The position numbers and the translations under genes were made by a program. From positions 16,096,373 through 16,160,372 of the forward strand of contig NC_036443.1 of NCBI RefSeq assembly GCF_002775205.1: a DNA stretch of 64,000 nucleotides, given 5' to 3'. The notes below the pieces were generated by a model. That model made no database searches, was not told the DNA's origin, and saw nothing but the letters and a program-made list of their open reading frames with translations. Below are positions 14,160 to 25,299 of this stretch, one piece after another. The DNA comes from Xiphophorus maculatus. Taxonomy: Eukaryota > Chordata > Actinopteri > Cyprinodontiformes > Poeciliidae. Position 1 is the first letter of the stretch; every line of letters begins with the position of its first letter.

Positions 14160-14320
14160 CGCTCTAGTAGTCTTTAGCGGCTCTCACTCTCATGTGACGT
14201 GATCTTTGCCCTAAACGTACGCACAACGTAAGATGCTGCGTGAGCCAATAGGGAAGAGCCTCATTTTGGAAGTAGTAGGCTGGTGCTAGCCGGGTAGCTA
14301 GTTTGCTAACGAGAAAGAAG
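14160..14320 (+). promoter_or_regulatory. copz1: copz1 promoter and 5' UTR
   Basis: This GC-richer block sits directly upstream of the copz1 start codon. It holds a CCAAT box (GCCAATAGG, about 14,244-14,252) and a TGACGTGA element (14,195-14,202), the core bound by CREB/ATF-type factors including ATF6. A housekeeping promoter with an unfolded-protein or secretory-load element would fit a COPI subunit. The start site itself is not determined. Confidence 0.5.
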
Positions 14321-14940
14321 ATGGATTCTCCAATACTGGTATTGTTACCGCTTATATTCTTTCGTCATATTATTCCGTTTTACGGTAAATAACTAGTTTT
14401 AGCAATTATAAATAAATAACTGCAGTTATAAACATGGTACAATATCGGCATTATGCTCGTCAAGGAGCTAGATTGACAGGGAGCTAAGTGTTGGCTAACC
14501 AGTTAGTTAGCTTCGTTTATTGCTGATGTGGAAGTCCAGCGTCATTTTTACGACCTGTCTAGCATTTTAAATAGTTAAAAAATATTTTATGAACAATTTA
14601 ACATTAGCTTTGTGACATGGTCCCTCTCCTGACATAGTTTTCGCTGTAGTGTCCTGAAAGGGACAGATGTGTTTATAATTCCTAAAATGATCGCTTAAAA
14701 TAATGGGTTGTTGGTGTCTCCACAGGAACCTTCCCTGCACACAGTCAAAGCTGTACTGATCCTGGACAACGATGGAGACAGGCTTTATGCCAAGGTAATA
14801 ATTCTGTTTACTATGTAATGTGATTATATAATATTACCGAGATTTTATGCCTCTGAACTTCTCCTAGCATAACATACTAATTAAAATTAAACAGTATCTA
14901 AAATAAGTATAATAATGGTGACATACCTTTTTGTTTATAT

Positions 14941-14988
<48 letters not shown>

Positions 14989-17843
14989 CATTAACAATAC
15001 ATCAGCCACTTACAAGCTTTACAAGAACGTAAGTCATTTTAAGGGAAGCGGGTTCTATTCAATACAATTTTAGGTCAGTTGCAGGCCTGCAGTAAATTTA
15101 ACAGCCAAACTATAGTTTTGTGCACTTCATAAAGAATTTTACCGAATCCAAAATCAAATATTTAAAATTAAGAAACTTTGTCTATTCAGGACCAAAACCT
15201 GCTATGTTTTAGTTGCTAATTTGTGTATAATTAGCTGCTGTTATATTGTTTTTGTGTATATTTTGAACACTGCTTTTTTAAACAGTAAAAGTTAGGGTTT
15301 TTTTTTTTATTACAAGACCAAAGCTGTCTGTGTGGTCAAAAGAACAGATGTGATTAAAAGAGATTTAAAACGGAACAAAACAAGCTGCAGACAGTGCAGA
15401 GTAAACCCTCCAAATTGTGTTGGCTGTAATTATGTACTTTTTTTGACAATGGCTTGTGGTATTTGAAAAGTAAAGTAAAACATTTACTATGCTATTTTTC
15501 TGTAACCAAAAAATATTCACCCTAAATGTCATTGAACTGAAAACCCATACAGTTAATAATTATAAATATTATTGTATTGTTTTTTGTATTTGACTGTCAT
15601 TAAAAAGAAACTTGTTGACGGAATCCTTAAACGTATATGTGAGGAAATTTCTACATGGGTTTGATTTTTAGATTTTTGTTCAAAGTACGAGAAAAAAAAA
15701 AATTACATGACAAGTGAAGTCACAGCAGCAACACTAGCTGCTTATTTGTAATGTTCGTGAAGATAAGCCTATGCCCATGGTTTAAAATATGTCCAACCTG
15801 CTTATGGTTGCATTTAGATTCAGATAAATACACAGTGCTGATCTATTTACAGTATTATGACGACACATATCCGACAGTGAAGGAGCAGAAAGCTTTTGAG
15901 AAGAACATATTTAACAAGACTCACCGGACAGACAGTAAGCAATGTTTTCTGTATAAAAAAAATTATTTATTATCAATACAATACCTCATTTCATATCTTA
16001 AGAGCATTGTGATTATAATGGTGTTTGTTTATATTTCTTTTTTTTGTTCTATCCTTTAAGGTGAGATAGCATTACTGGAGGGCCTGACTGTTGTGTACAA
16101 GAGCAATATAGACCTGTTCTTTTATGTGATTGGAAGCTCACATGAAAATGAGGTAAACTTTAGATTGTGCATTGTACTATTTAGGATGTAAATCATCCTT
16201 CTGAAATATTACTAAATTTCACACAAAATAATAAAGTTTTGTTTTATTAGTTGTTGTTTTTTTTATTCAAAATGTTATTTTGTTTCATGGTTAACATTTA
16301 ATAGCTGTTAATGTCTAATGACTTAGCTAAAATAATTCTTGGTTAAATGTCATCGTGGTGTTACAACAATTTATGTAATACAGATATGTTACGGAGTACC
16401 ACGCGTCGCACAATTTAGCATGCTTAGTGAGTTGAAAAGTGGTTTTATTAATATTACCTGGACTGATATTTATTTAAGAAAATGTAATATTTCTGCTTTT
16501 AAACTTCAAGTCTTCATTACTTAGCCACACATTAAAATATTATTTTAATTTCTAAAGGAAACAAAGTGTGAGTTTTAATATCTTCTTGTTTCTGCTCTTT
16601 ACAGCTGATGCTTATGGCTGTTCTAAATTGCCTTTTTGATTCCCTCAGTCAGATGTTGAGGTATTTTTTTAGCACAATATCAGTCAACCATTTAAAATAT
16701 TGTCTAGGAAAGCTGTGGTTTGTATTTATACATTTTTTTTTCTGCAGAAAAAATGTTGAGAGGAGAGCTTTGTTGGAGAACATGGAGGGACTCTTCTTGG
16801 CTGTGGATGAAATTGTGGATGGAGGGTATGTACAAAATTTGACAGCATGAAACCTTCAATGCCAAGAATTGGTTTGTTTTTTTTTTTCACTTTCGGCTGG
16901 TGTCTTTGTGTACTTAATAATTTATTGAACATTTTGTGTCTCCTCCAGGGTGATCTTAGAGAGTGACCCACAGCAAGTTGTGCACCGTGTGGCTCTCAGA
17001 GTAAGCTCTGCTCACTAACTTTCCTTGCAGAAATAGTCCAGAGTTTGGTCTTCCTTTTGTGAACTGTGTATGTATTATTTTTCTTTCTAGGGTGATGACG
17101 TACCTTTGACAGAGCAGACAGTCACTCAGGTATACAGTATATCCTCACTTCGGTTCACTCTCTCCTACTAAGTTTAAAAGATTCGTTAGATTATAGATCT
17201 TTAAAAGTCACTGTTCTACAATCTGGTATGAAGGCCGATTGTAGAATAGTGGACATGACGCGATGTTTCACTTCATGTCCTCTTCTCCCGCTTTGTCAAT
17301 CGCCTTCAGGCTGCTGTTTTTTTGTTGCCTTATATGCGCAATGGTGTGCATGATAACTAATTATTCAGTGGTAGAAGGTAGCCAGTAGTAGTTCCTGTCT
17401 TTTAGTTTCTATGCAGCTCTGTCTGTCTGTGGGTGTGAGCTCTTCTTGATTAATGTTGTCATTTAGGAGATCTGAGACCGGCCAACGCCATTCCTCCTAT
17501 TGCAATGATTAATAGCTGTGTCCAGTCTCGATGCTTTATGGTTATGATTTGGCTTTCATTCAATCAATTAAGATGATTAATTAGGTCTTCATAATTCCTT
17601 TTCATTTATATCACTTAGTCATTTTTTTGTGGTATTACTTCATTTTTTATCATTACGCTAGGGTACATTAATTTTGTTTTTCTTTCTTTTTTTTTTAGTT
17701 CACTTGAATGTTTGTTGCCATTATGGTTTGACTAAAATTTTACTGCACACAATTAAACCTTGTTTTGTGTAATTAAAAGTACTTCTCTTTCGCAGGTGCT
17801 TCAGTCTGCCAAAGAACAGATCAAATGGTCACTTCTCCGATAG
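14321..17843 (+). CDS. copz1: Coatomer subunit zeta-1 (COPI coat)
   Basis: Small subunit of the COPI coat that pairs with gamma-COP and drives Golgi-to-ER and intra-Golgi vesicle traffic. Nine coding exons join in frame: 14321-14338, 14726-14794, 15853-15934, 16061-16152, 16605-16660, 16748-16825, 16949-17000, 17091-17129 and 17796-17843. The product is 177 residues, the same as human COPZ1. It begins [15 protein letters not shown] and contains the longin/AP-sigma-like fold segments [32 protein letters not shown] and [17 protein letters not shown], ending [10 protein letters not shown]. The first donor (GTATTG after ATACTG) is weak but gives the conserved junction. Zeta-1 rather than zeta-2 is supported by the nfe2 neighbour. 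No frame damage is seen. Confidence 0.97.
14945..14986. repeat. (AT)n microsatellite in copz1 intron 2
   Basis: About 21 uninterrupted AT units, likely length-polymorphic. Confidence 0.95.
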
Positions 17844-18265
17844 TTGTCTTTACGCCAGCGTAACCAGTGAGCCGCTGCTCGGCACAGACCACATGGCACT
17901 GATCTCCTCATCTAGCCTACATTTGAGTCAAAGCTGTAGCAGTGCAAACGGCTGATCACACTTTCGGACTTCTACTTTCTGAAGTTTCCTTTTTCATATT
18001 TTTTCTTCTGTCTTTCTGCTCTGTTTTTATTATCAAAGAGGCTAAAATGTGTACATTCCAGTAATGACTGGCCTGTTTTGTTAATTACTTTTTTAATTGT
18101 TTTTTTTTTTCTTCCAAAAATGTATCTACAAATGTGATACACTGATAGACATCAAAACCTCTGAAACCATTCCATGTACCACTCTATTCAGACATATAAC
18201 CCTTTGAACAGCATGCTGTCGTTCACAGATCACTGTAAAAAATAAAGTTGTGTTAAATTTACATT
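17844..18265 (+). other. copz1: copz1 3' UTR and poly(A) signal
   Basis: The sequence after the TAG stop ends with AATAAA at 18,241-18,246, giving a 3' UTR of about 420 bases. Confidence 0.75.
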
Positions 18266-19140
18266 TGTTAAATATTTGCACCCAGTATTGCATTCATTAT
18301 ATGTTTTATTTCCTAAATCGTTTAACATTTGTTACTTTTGTGTGCACTGTTCTGTTTTCCAAAGTGTTACAAATGGTGAGGAAAACATAAAGCTTTATAG
18401 CTTTACATGGATTTAATGTTTTTAAAAAAAATCCTCATCAGTGACCCTTTGTTCTTGTTTGGATAGCTGTACCTTAAGAAATAGGAAAGGAATTCTTATT
18501 GAAGTGAAAGTGTGCCATCTACCGGTAATGGGAAGGAATTACATAACTTGACAAAAATATTTTTGGGGGAGGAACTTTATTCCTTCCACTAGAATCAAAA
18601 CTTGATGTTGAATCTTGTAAAATGAAAAGTTGTATAAGGAAGATAACTATCTTATGCATGTGTATCTACTGATGTGCGTCTTGGATGCCATGTACACCCA
18701 GCTGTCACACACTTGCTCCCTTCACTAAATATTTATGAAGGGGGTGGGCTGAAAGAAATGCAAGAAATAATAGACATGACATCCATCTGATGTACAGTAG
18801 ATCATTCGAAATTACCTTCCTGCCAGTTAATTCCAGATTTTTTTTGTTTCTTCATATTTTTTTCAATCTTTATCCCAGGCAAAAAAGGGTCTGCAGTACA
18901 AAGAGATAAAACAAATGCATACAAGAAGTTAAATAAAAGAAACAAAATTTAAAATTAATAAGAAAAGCCTATTTGATTTGCTTTTGCAGCAAATTGATTT
19001 CAGCCTAGAATGAACAGTTCATGTGCAATCGCATGTCTATTCTTCTAAAGTACATAAATTGGTTTATATTGACATCCTTAAACAAGTATAATTTAAAAAT
19101 ACACAGAGGGTTTTAAAATACTAACAAAACGTTTTCCATT
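18266..19140. other. Intergenic DNA, nothing recognised
   Basis: AT-rich sequence without open frames, hairpins or repeat similarity that I can support. Confidence 0.4.
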
Positions 19141-19275
19141 TGAGTTTAAAGGCTTTTCACAATCCTCTGTGTAATGGCATTTATTATGTAGAAATTATGT
19201 TTTTGTAAAATGCCTCGAGACATTTGTTGTGAATTAGCGCTATATAAATAAACTGAACTGAATTGAACTGAAAAT
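19140..19275 (+). mobile_element. 3' tail of an L2-type LINE or dependent SINE
   Basis: The block AAATGCCTCGAGACATTTGT, then TGTGAATTAGCGCTATATAA and a terminal TGAACTGAATTGAACTGAA tract, matches the widespread fish L2-type 3' end with its short tandem tail. Only the tail is present, so this is a dead, severely 5'-truncated insertion. Confidence 0.6.
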
Positions 19276-19479
19276 AGAAAACATTAGCCTGACCCATTAA
19301 TCATATTATTTTGGCTTTGCTCCATTTTATCCTGACACATGCCCTAAATAAAATGCTAGGATGATGCTATTTACTAAGTGTTCAGTGGACAAAAGTAGTA
19401 AGAAAGAGGATGGTAATTATTATAAATGGTCCCCATTAACACACCAGTTTACTGTTATCACGCCAGTTTGCTGGTATAA

Positions 19480-20160
19480 TGAGAACAGCTTATGTCTCAG
19501 TGTGCGGCTTTAGTGCAAGACGTGGGGGCAGGAGGGGGGTTTGAAGGTTAAAAAGGACGAGGCCAGCTCGGGTAGGCAGCAGTAAATGTAATTAGATGAA
19601 ATCCCAGGAAGAGCACAGCATGGAAGAGAGCGGGTTAAAACACAATCCCACCCGAGATGCTTCTCCAAGCTCTCACTTTTCATTGAGATGGGCCTGCAGC
19701 ACAATCGGCATCTCAGTGACATGCTGTCATCCTGTAATTACAGTTGCACCGTCATAAAAAGCAGCCAGGTAATTTATTTTAATTATACAGGAATGAGTAC
19801 AGCAGTTAGAAGCGTCATGGCCTGACATACTGTACATAACATGCAGTAAAATTGTCAGAGACGTGTGCGTTAGAGTCTCGTAATTGATCGATGCATACAG
19901 TGAAGGACTCGGTCCTTTCTCTTGTGAGAGTGTGTGTTTGTGGGGAGGGGCGGTGGGACTTTGTAAATTAGTCAATAAATTCTCATCATCTGCAAGCTTA
20001 CAGAGTCTTTATGCCAGAGTCAATGGGCCCCAGCACCCATTCATTAGTATGTCCAGGTAAACGGACACAAATAGGTAAACTATGCATACATGGAAACGTA
20101 CTTACAGCACCATGCACAATATCACCCCTGGTAAAGATCTGTGCAAAGCCTTAAAATAAA
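19480..20160. other. Conserved-noncoding-like patch
   Basis: This region is GC-richer than its surroundings and of high complexity. It has several homeodomain-like cores (GTAATTAGATG, TGTAATTACAG, TTTTAATTATA) and no protein frame with similarity. I infer a regulatory element from composition only. Confidence 0.3.
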
Positions 20161-20824
20161 TGCAGGTTTTATTTATTTATATATAAAAGGTTTATTGCTC
20201 CTAGAATAGCGTTGTTCATGGTGGCAGCATGTTGCAGCAGCTCTGTTATGTTCTTATTTACTCTTTTTGTTTTCATTTATATCCATAATTTTCTGGTTTG
20301 CAGCATTGGATGTTTGGATAATTAATACCTTTGGTTTTGGATGTTGTGCATATGGACGGATTTTCACTCTTTTTCTTTTCTCTTTTAAACTGTCAGGCAG
20401 TTGCTATGATGCATAACTGTAGCAATAAGGTATTGTTTTTACAAGTGGGAACAGCTGAAATAGCATCCCAACAGTTCAAATAATACTTGAACTACAACCC
20501 AAATTCCAGAGCAGTTGAGGGATGCAGAGCAGGACTAAAGAGCAGAGAGAGGAGGTAGTTAAAATCATCTCTTCCATTGATTATGACAAGGAACAATCAT
20601 ATCACCAATTTCAACGTCTTTGTAACCGGTCAAAGATTTAAAGAGGAACGGCGAAGAAAATGAGGTGTATTAACAGTGCTTGCAGACAACTGATGGTATC
20701 ATACAGAGCATGTTACTCTGACATATTGCCTCTGAAATTGAGCTGTTTGCCTGTCATTAGATTGTCACAGAAGAACAGTTTTCAGTCAGAGGCCTCTTCA
20801 GATTTAGCAAAATCACTGGTGAGG

Positions 20825-22080
20825 CGGGACAAGGCATGTTCATTTGTATAGAATTATCAATACACAAGACAATTCAAAGTTCTTTACAGAAAAAGGATTA
20901 GGGTTAAACAAATTTATATTAAAAACAACACTAAAAATAGCAGTTTCAGCCAACACAGAAAAGAAAACATTACGCTGCATCTATGAAATAAATATGCAGG
21001 ATATCAACAATTTAACTGCAGTAAACAAATATTTGTTCAGTCCTGATTTAATGAACCCATCAGTTTCTGCATATCTGTTTTTTTGAGCGTTTGTTCCAGA
21101 GCTGAGTAGCATATAAACTAAACGTACCCTCACCCCTCCCTTTTACAGGAATTGAAGAATTGTGATTGTAATCTGACAGTTCTAAAATGTATTTACGACC
21201 AAGGCTATTCAGTATGTTAAGGGTTCAAACAAGATATTAAAATCTATCCTTTTAGCAAACAGTGAGCCAGCAGTATAGTGATTTATGGTTGCATTTAATA
21301 TAGGCCATTTTTCTGTCACTGATCAGAACTCTGCTAGCAGCATTTTGGAGGAGCTGCAGCTGTCTGACTTTTATAAAGACGTCAATGCAATAATCCAACC
21401 AACTAAGAAGAAATATATTCACCAGTTTTTCTGTTTCTTGTTTTAACAGGACACTATTTATTCAACTAATGATTTAAGATGAAAGCAAGCTTAGGAATAT
21501 AATTTGTTATATTCCTAATATAATAAATTGCGTTATTAAAACTTTGATCTGAGGTTACAATAACAGCCAGATTTCTTGCATTCTTTGTGGTTTTAAGGCT
21601 CATTGAATGTAGTAGAGTTGTGATCTCCAACATATCTTGGAATAAGAAAAGACTTTTCTTTTTTATGGCATAAAGTCTGAGGAAATTATGGACACTCCAG
21701 CTCAGTTACTGTACATGTGGTGACATAGAAATATAAAATTGTGTTATCAGAATAAACATAAGAAATGTTTTAGATGATACTCTATTATGTGAACTAAGTG
21801 GAGAATATAGATGTGGAATAGAACAGGAAGGTGAATCTTACCTTGAAGAATCCCATATTTGATCTTTGTCTATTCAACTTTATATCTCATTATAAAAATA
21901 TAATTATAATTATGTAAAACACAAAGAAGCCCCAGTTTACATAATAAGCTGTCATTCAGATTAGCACACTACCAGAAATATCTCCTTGTTTTTCCAGTAG
22001 TCAATCTGTAAATGTAGCAGAGATCTATCCAGAATAAACTGATGCCACTCTCATAGGGACCCCATACATTCTTAGAAAAG
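20825..22080 (-). mobile_element. Degenerate LINE, minus orientation
   Basis: The order of remembered consensus pieces identifies an old non-LTR retrotransposon with its 3' end at the left: CAATTCAAAGTTCTTTACA, TTCAGTCCTGATTTAATGA, GTTTGTTCCAGAGCTGAG, AGCATTTTGGAGGAGCTGC, AGCTGTCTGACTTTTATAAA and TGTGTTATCAGAATAAACA. The reverse-transcriptase frame is destroyed. Borders are approximate. Confidence 0.55.
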
Positions 22081-22439
22081 AAATGTATCTAAAATGTTGA
22101 AAATGTTTTTTTTCCCATGTTGATTTTATAGTCTAAGGACATTGAGTTAGCTACTTATGATTTAAATGTTTAAAACAACTGTAATGACTGATGTTTATTT
22201 AACCACAACACAGAGTGAAGAGAATGGCAGAGAAGGTAAAGATAAAAACAAATTCCCATGGCTCACGGCTAAAGAACCGCTGCAGCTCATCCGAGTTTTA
22301 CAAAACAGTAGAAGAGTCTGTATACAATTTCCTGGAAGCAGAAGGAAACATCTGTCCGTATACCCACGACACTACAAACCCCCGTCTTCCCCCAAAAAAC
22401 AACAACAATAACCAGGAGGATGCTGCATGGATAAACATT

Positions 22440-24240
22440 TAGAAATAGGCCATTAAAAGCTACTTAAAGTGCTTGCAGTTGTGAATGTGTGCATGTAGAG
22501 TAGAGGAGATATGTACCCAAGCCTGCTTCCCCCCCTCGCCTTCGCGGCAGCATTGTGGCAGCCTGACATGGTTTATGGCCCCGGTTGCCCTCTCTGGCTC
22601 TGTTTATGGATTCCCATAGAAAAAAGAATCATGGCCACTCCAAGGAAACCCAGCCAAAAACAACACCTCCACCGTTGCACTCTTGCCTGCCTTTGCCATA
22701 ACTCAACTCAACTATTTATGTCTCTAGAAAAAGGAGAAAAAACTTTTCATAGTAATGACATAAGATGACTGTAAATTCCGATGATAATGTTTAATTTTTT
22801 TTGTGTCATTGTAAAATAAAAATGTCACCACATGTGTGTGGTTTATTGGATGTCGTTATAAGTTGGTAAAAGAAAAAAAGAGAGAAAAAAGTGGGATTTT
22901 CTTTTTTGAAAAGGAACAGGGTAACCCCCAACCCCACTCAGCCGTCACAGCTCTGATTTCACAGAACCATTTATTTCTTAGTATACCTGTAAGATTTAGC
23001 TCATGAAAATGCTCAACTCTTATTGGATAATGAAATCACACCACCAAGGGAATTGTTTGCTGAAGAAATATCCCTTCATCTGATGTGTTTTGCTTGGGCT
23101 TTTTTTCTACGTTCCCTTGCTTGTAACTCTTTCCAGAAAGCATTGAATTGGAAGATGGTCGTAGAAACTCTTTATTCTGGGTTTAAATGCTCCATGAGCA
23201 TGCCGTGCTTCTTCCAGGCTGAAAAAAAACCCCCTCCAGCGTTAAGCCTTGTTTAGGTTTGCTCTGCTGCAGGGGGAATTCCAATGTGTTCTGAACTTGC
23301 ACAACTGGGGCACATCTGGTAGAATGTGCTGAACTGGACTCTGGTTTACCCCCTGCTTCAGACCCCCACAGGCAGGCTGTAATCCAGAAGGCTTGCCACT
23401 AATGAAGTTGTGTCACAAAAGTCAGAGGCTACTGCTGTTATCAAACAGCCAGCACAAATTTTGGTGCAGATATGATGCAAAAGAGCCCTAAAGAAGGCCC
23501 ATCAGTCAGTTTTTATTGTAAACAGTCAACATCAGACACGTGTATGGTGGTTGTAAACCTTTATGAGGGCTATTCCTTAGCTTCAACTGCATCTGGAAGA
23601 AAACCAAAAATTATTTTTTTTTTGCAGTGGAGACTAAGCCCATCCTTCCCCATTTGTTAGTTTGCTACAGAATTTGCATTTTTCTTTTTCCCTTTGTTCA
23701 TCTTCGAAGATTGCAGAGAAATAGATTTTCTCTGCATACCTCCACCTTCACTATATTTCCTTATTCACTTTTCCTCACTCTCTTCCCCTTCTTCCCCATG
23801 GATTCCCCCAGCCACACCAAGACACCGTTAACAGAGCAGCCCAGACAGATTTACAGCCATCGTCTTTCCATTGGCCGCCACTGTGACAGCTGAGATTTAA
23901 CGCTGCCTTCTCATTGGCCAAGGCGGGACAGGTTAATTTACGGCTGTACTGTGATTTGATGCCTCCTGCCTTTGAAGTGAGTTACTGCTCTGTCGCTCAT
24001 AGGACACAGAAACGGTGTCAGGTTGCAATCGTAAAAATCTTATCCCTGAAGGGAGGTGGCACTGGAGTACAATAGTCCTTATATCACTAGAGCTTCTTGC
24101 AAGGAAAGAGATACAGCAGAAAGAGAGAAGTGTCCAAGTACCAAGTTGTTCATTTGAAAATGTTTTGAATAAAACATCATGTCTGTACCCAAGAGAGGAA
24201 TCCGATTATGATGCAAAATGAGGGAAAAGGTGATTTTTAT
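22440..24240. other. Intergenic DNA with conserved-looking patches
   Basis: Patches at about 22,500-22,700 and 23,780-24,010 are richer in G+C and complex. The second contains repeated CATTGGCC-type inverted CCAAT motifs (near 23,871 and 23,914). Short frames here have no recognisable similarity. I see no gene. Confidence 0.3.
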
Positions 24241-24394
24241 GTCAGCAGACTTAAGAATGTGTTATTCCTGCCTCTTCTTTTTGGACCTGAACATACCTGT
24301 GCATTGGCTAAGTTTCCTTCACTCATTCCAAATACCTCTAACCCTTTTTTTTATATAACTGATAACTTCTTTTCTGAATTTTAATCTTTAGCAG

Positions 24395-24905
24395 TCACTA
24401 TATTTATTTATTTTAAGTTTATTTGATAGGACAGACACACATCGACACAGACAAACTGAACAAAACAGCAGTCCCATGTTTGCGTCATAGTGCAATAGCA
24501 ACAGCTAATTCGCAGCACTTGTCCCTAGATGGGCTTTTAAAAAGTACCTCTAAAAATTTAAGTGATAATCATTTAAAGTAGCACTGCATAATGTTGACAA
24601 CATCTACAAACAAACAGTGAAACATAAAATATCAAAAATGGGTACAGTTCTGTTTTTGACATAACCAGAGTTTTATTTGTTTCTTGAACGTACTAAAACT
24701 GGTTACGAACTTTAAATCAACAGGAAGTGAGTTCCAAACTGCAGATCCTCTCACAGACAGAGCACTTTGAGCAAAAGTGGTTCTTCGAAAGGAGACCTTA
24801 CAATTTCCATCTGAAGCCGCTCTAGTAGATCTGCTATTGCCCTGCAGTCTCTTTATGCAGTCGCTTAGTGGTGTAGGTGCATATCCATTTAAACCCTTAA
24901 AAATC
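24395..24905 (-). mobile_element. LINE 3'-end fragment, minus orientation
   Basis: The sequence begins TTTATTTTAAGTTTATTTG and GATAGGACAGACACACATCG, and later has GAGTTCCAAACTGCAGATCC, CACAGACAGAGCACTTTGAG and CTTTATGCAGTC. This resembles the inverted 3' part of a fish LINE family. It is truncated and mutated with no coding frame left. The family name is not assigned. Confidence 0.45.
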
Positions 24906-24939
24906 TATTTTTAAAGATTATAATTGATAAAATCAGGAT

Positions 24940-25290
24940 TTAGCATATGCCACTTCTTCCTTGACTGAGAACCAAGTATTAGCATTGCTGCCTTGAAGCA
25001 AAAAGGTAATTTGTTCAAATCCTTGCCAAAGGCCTTTTCTAAATGACCTTTACATGTTATATTCATGCAGCATGCATGGGTTCTCTTTACATACTCAAGC
25101 TTTCTTTCACTGTCAAAAAAGTACACATTAGGTCACTTGACCTCTCCATAATGGTTGGTCATCTTTGTGTCATTCTGTAATGGACTAGTAACTTGTCACC
25201 TCTCGCCTATTTACTGCTGGAAATAGGTTTGGCCTCTCCTAAACCCAATAGGTATTAAGTGGATATAGACAATAGCTGGATGGATGAATG
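24940..25290. repeat. Divergent copy of a common teleost dispersed repeat
   Basis: Pieces such as GCATGCATGGGTTCTCTTTA, TGTAATGGACTAGTAACTTG and AGCTGGATGGATGAATG follow the same order as the repeat in the nfe2 intron at 4,510-4,790. It is strongly mutated. Confidence 0.45.
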
Positions 25291-25299
25291 CAAACAATT

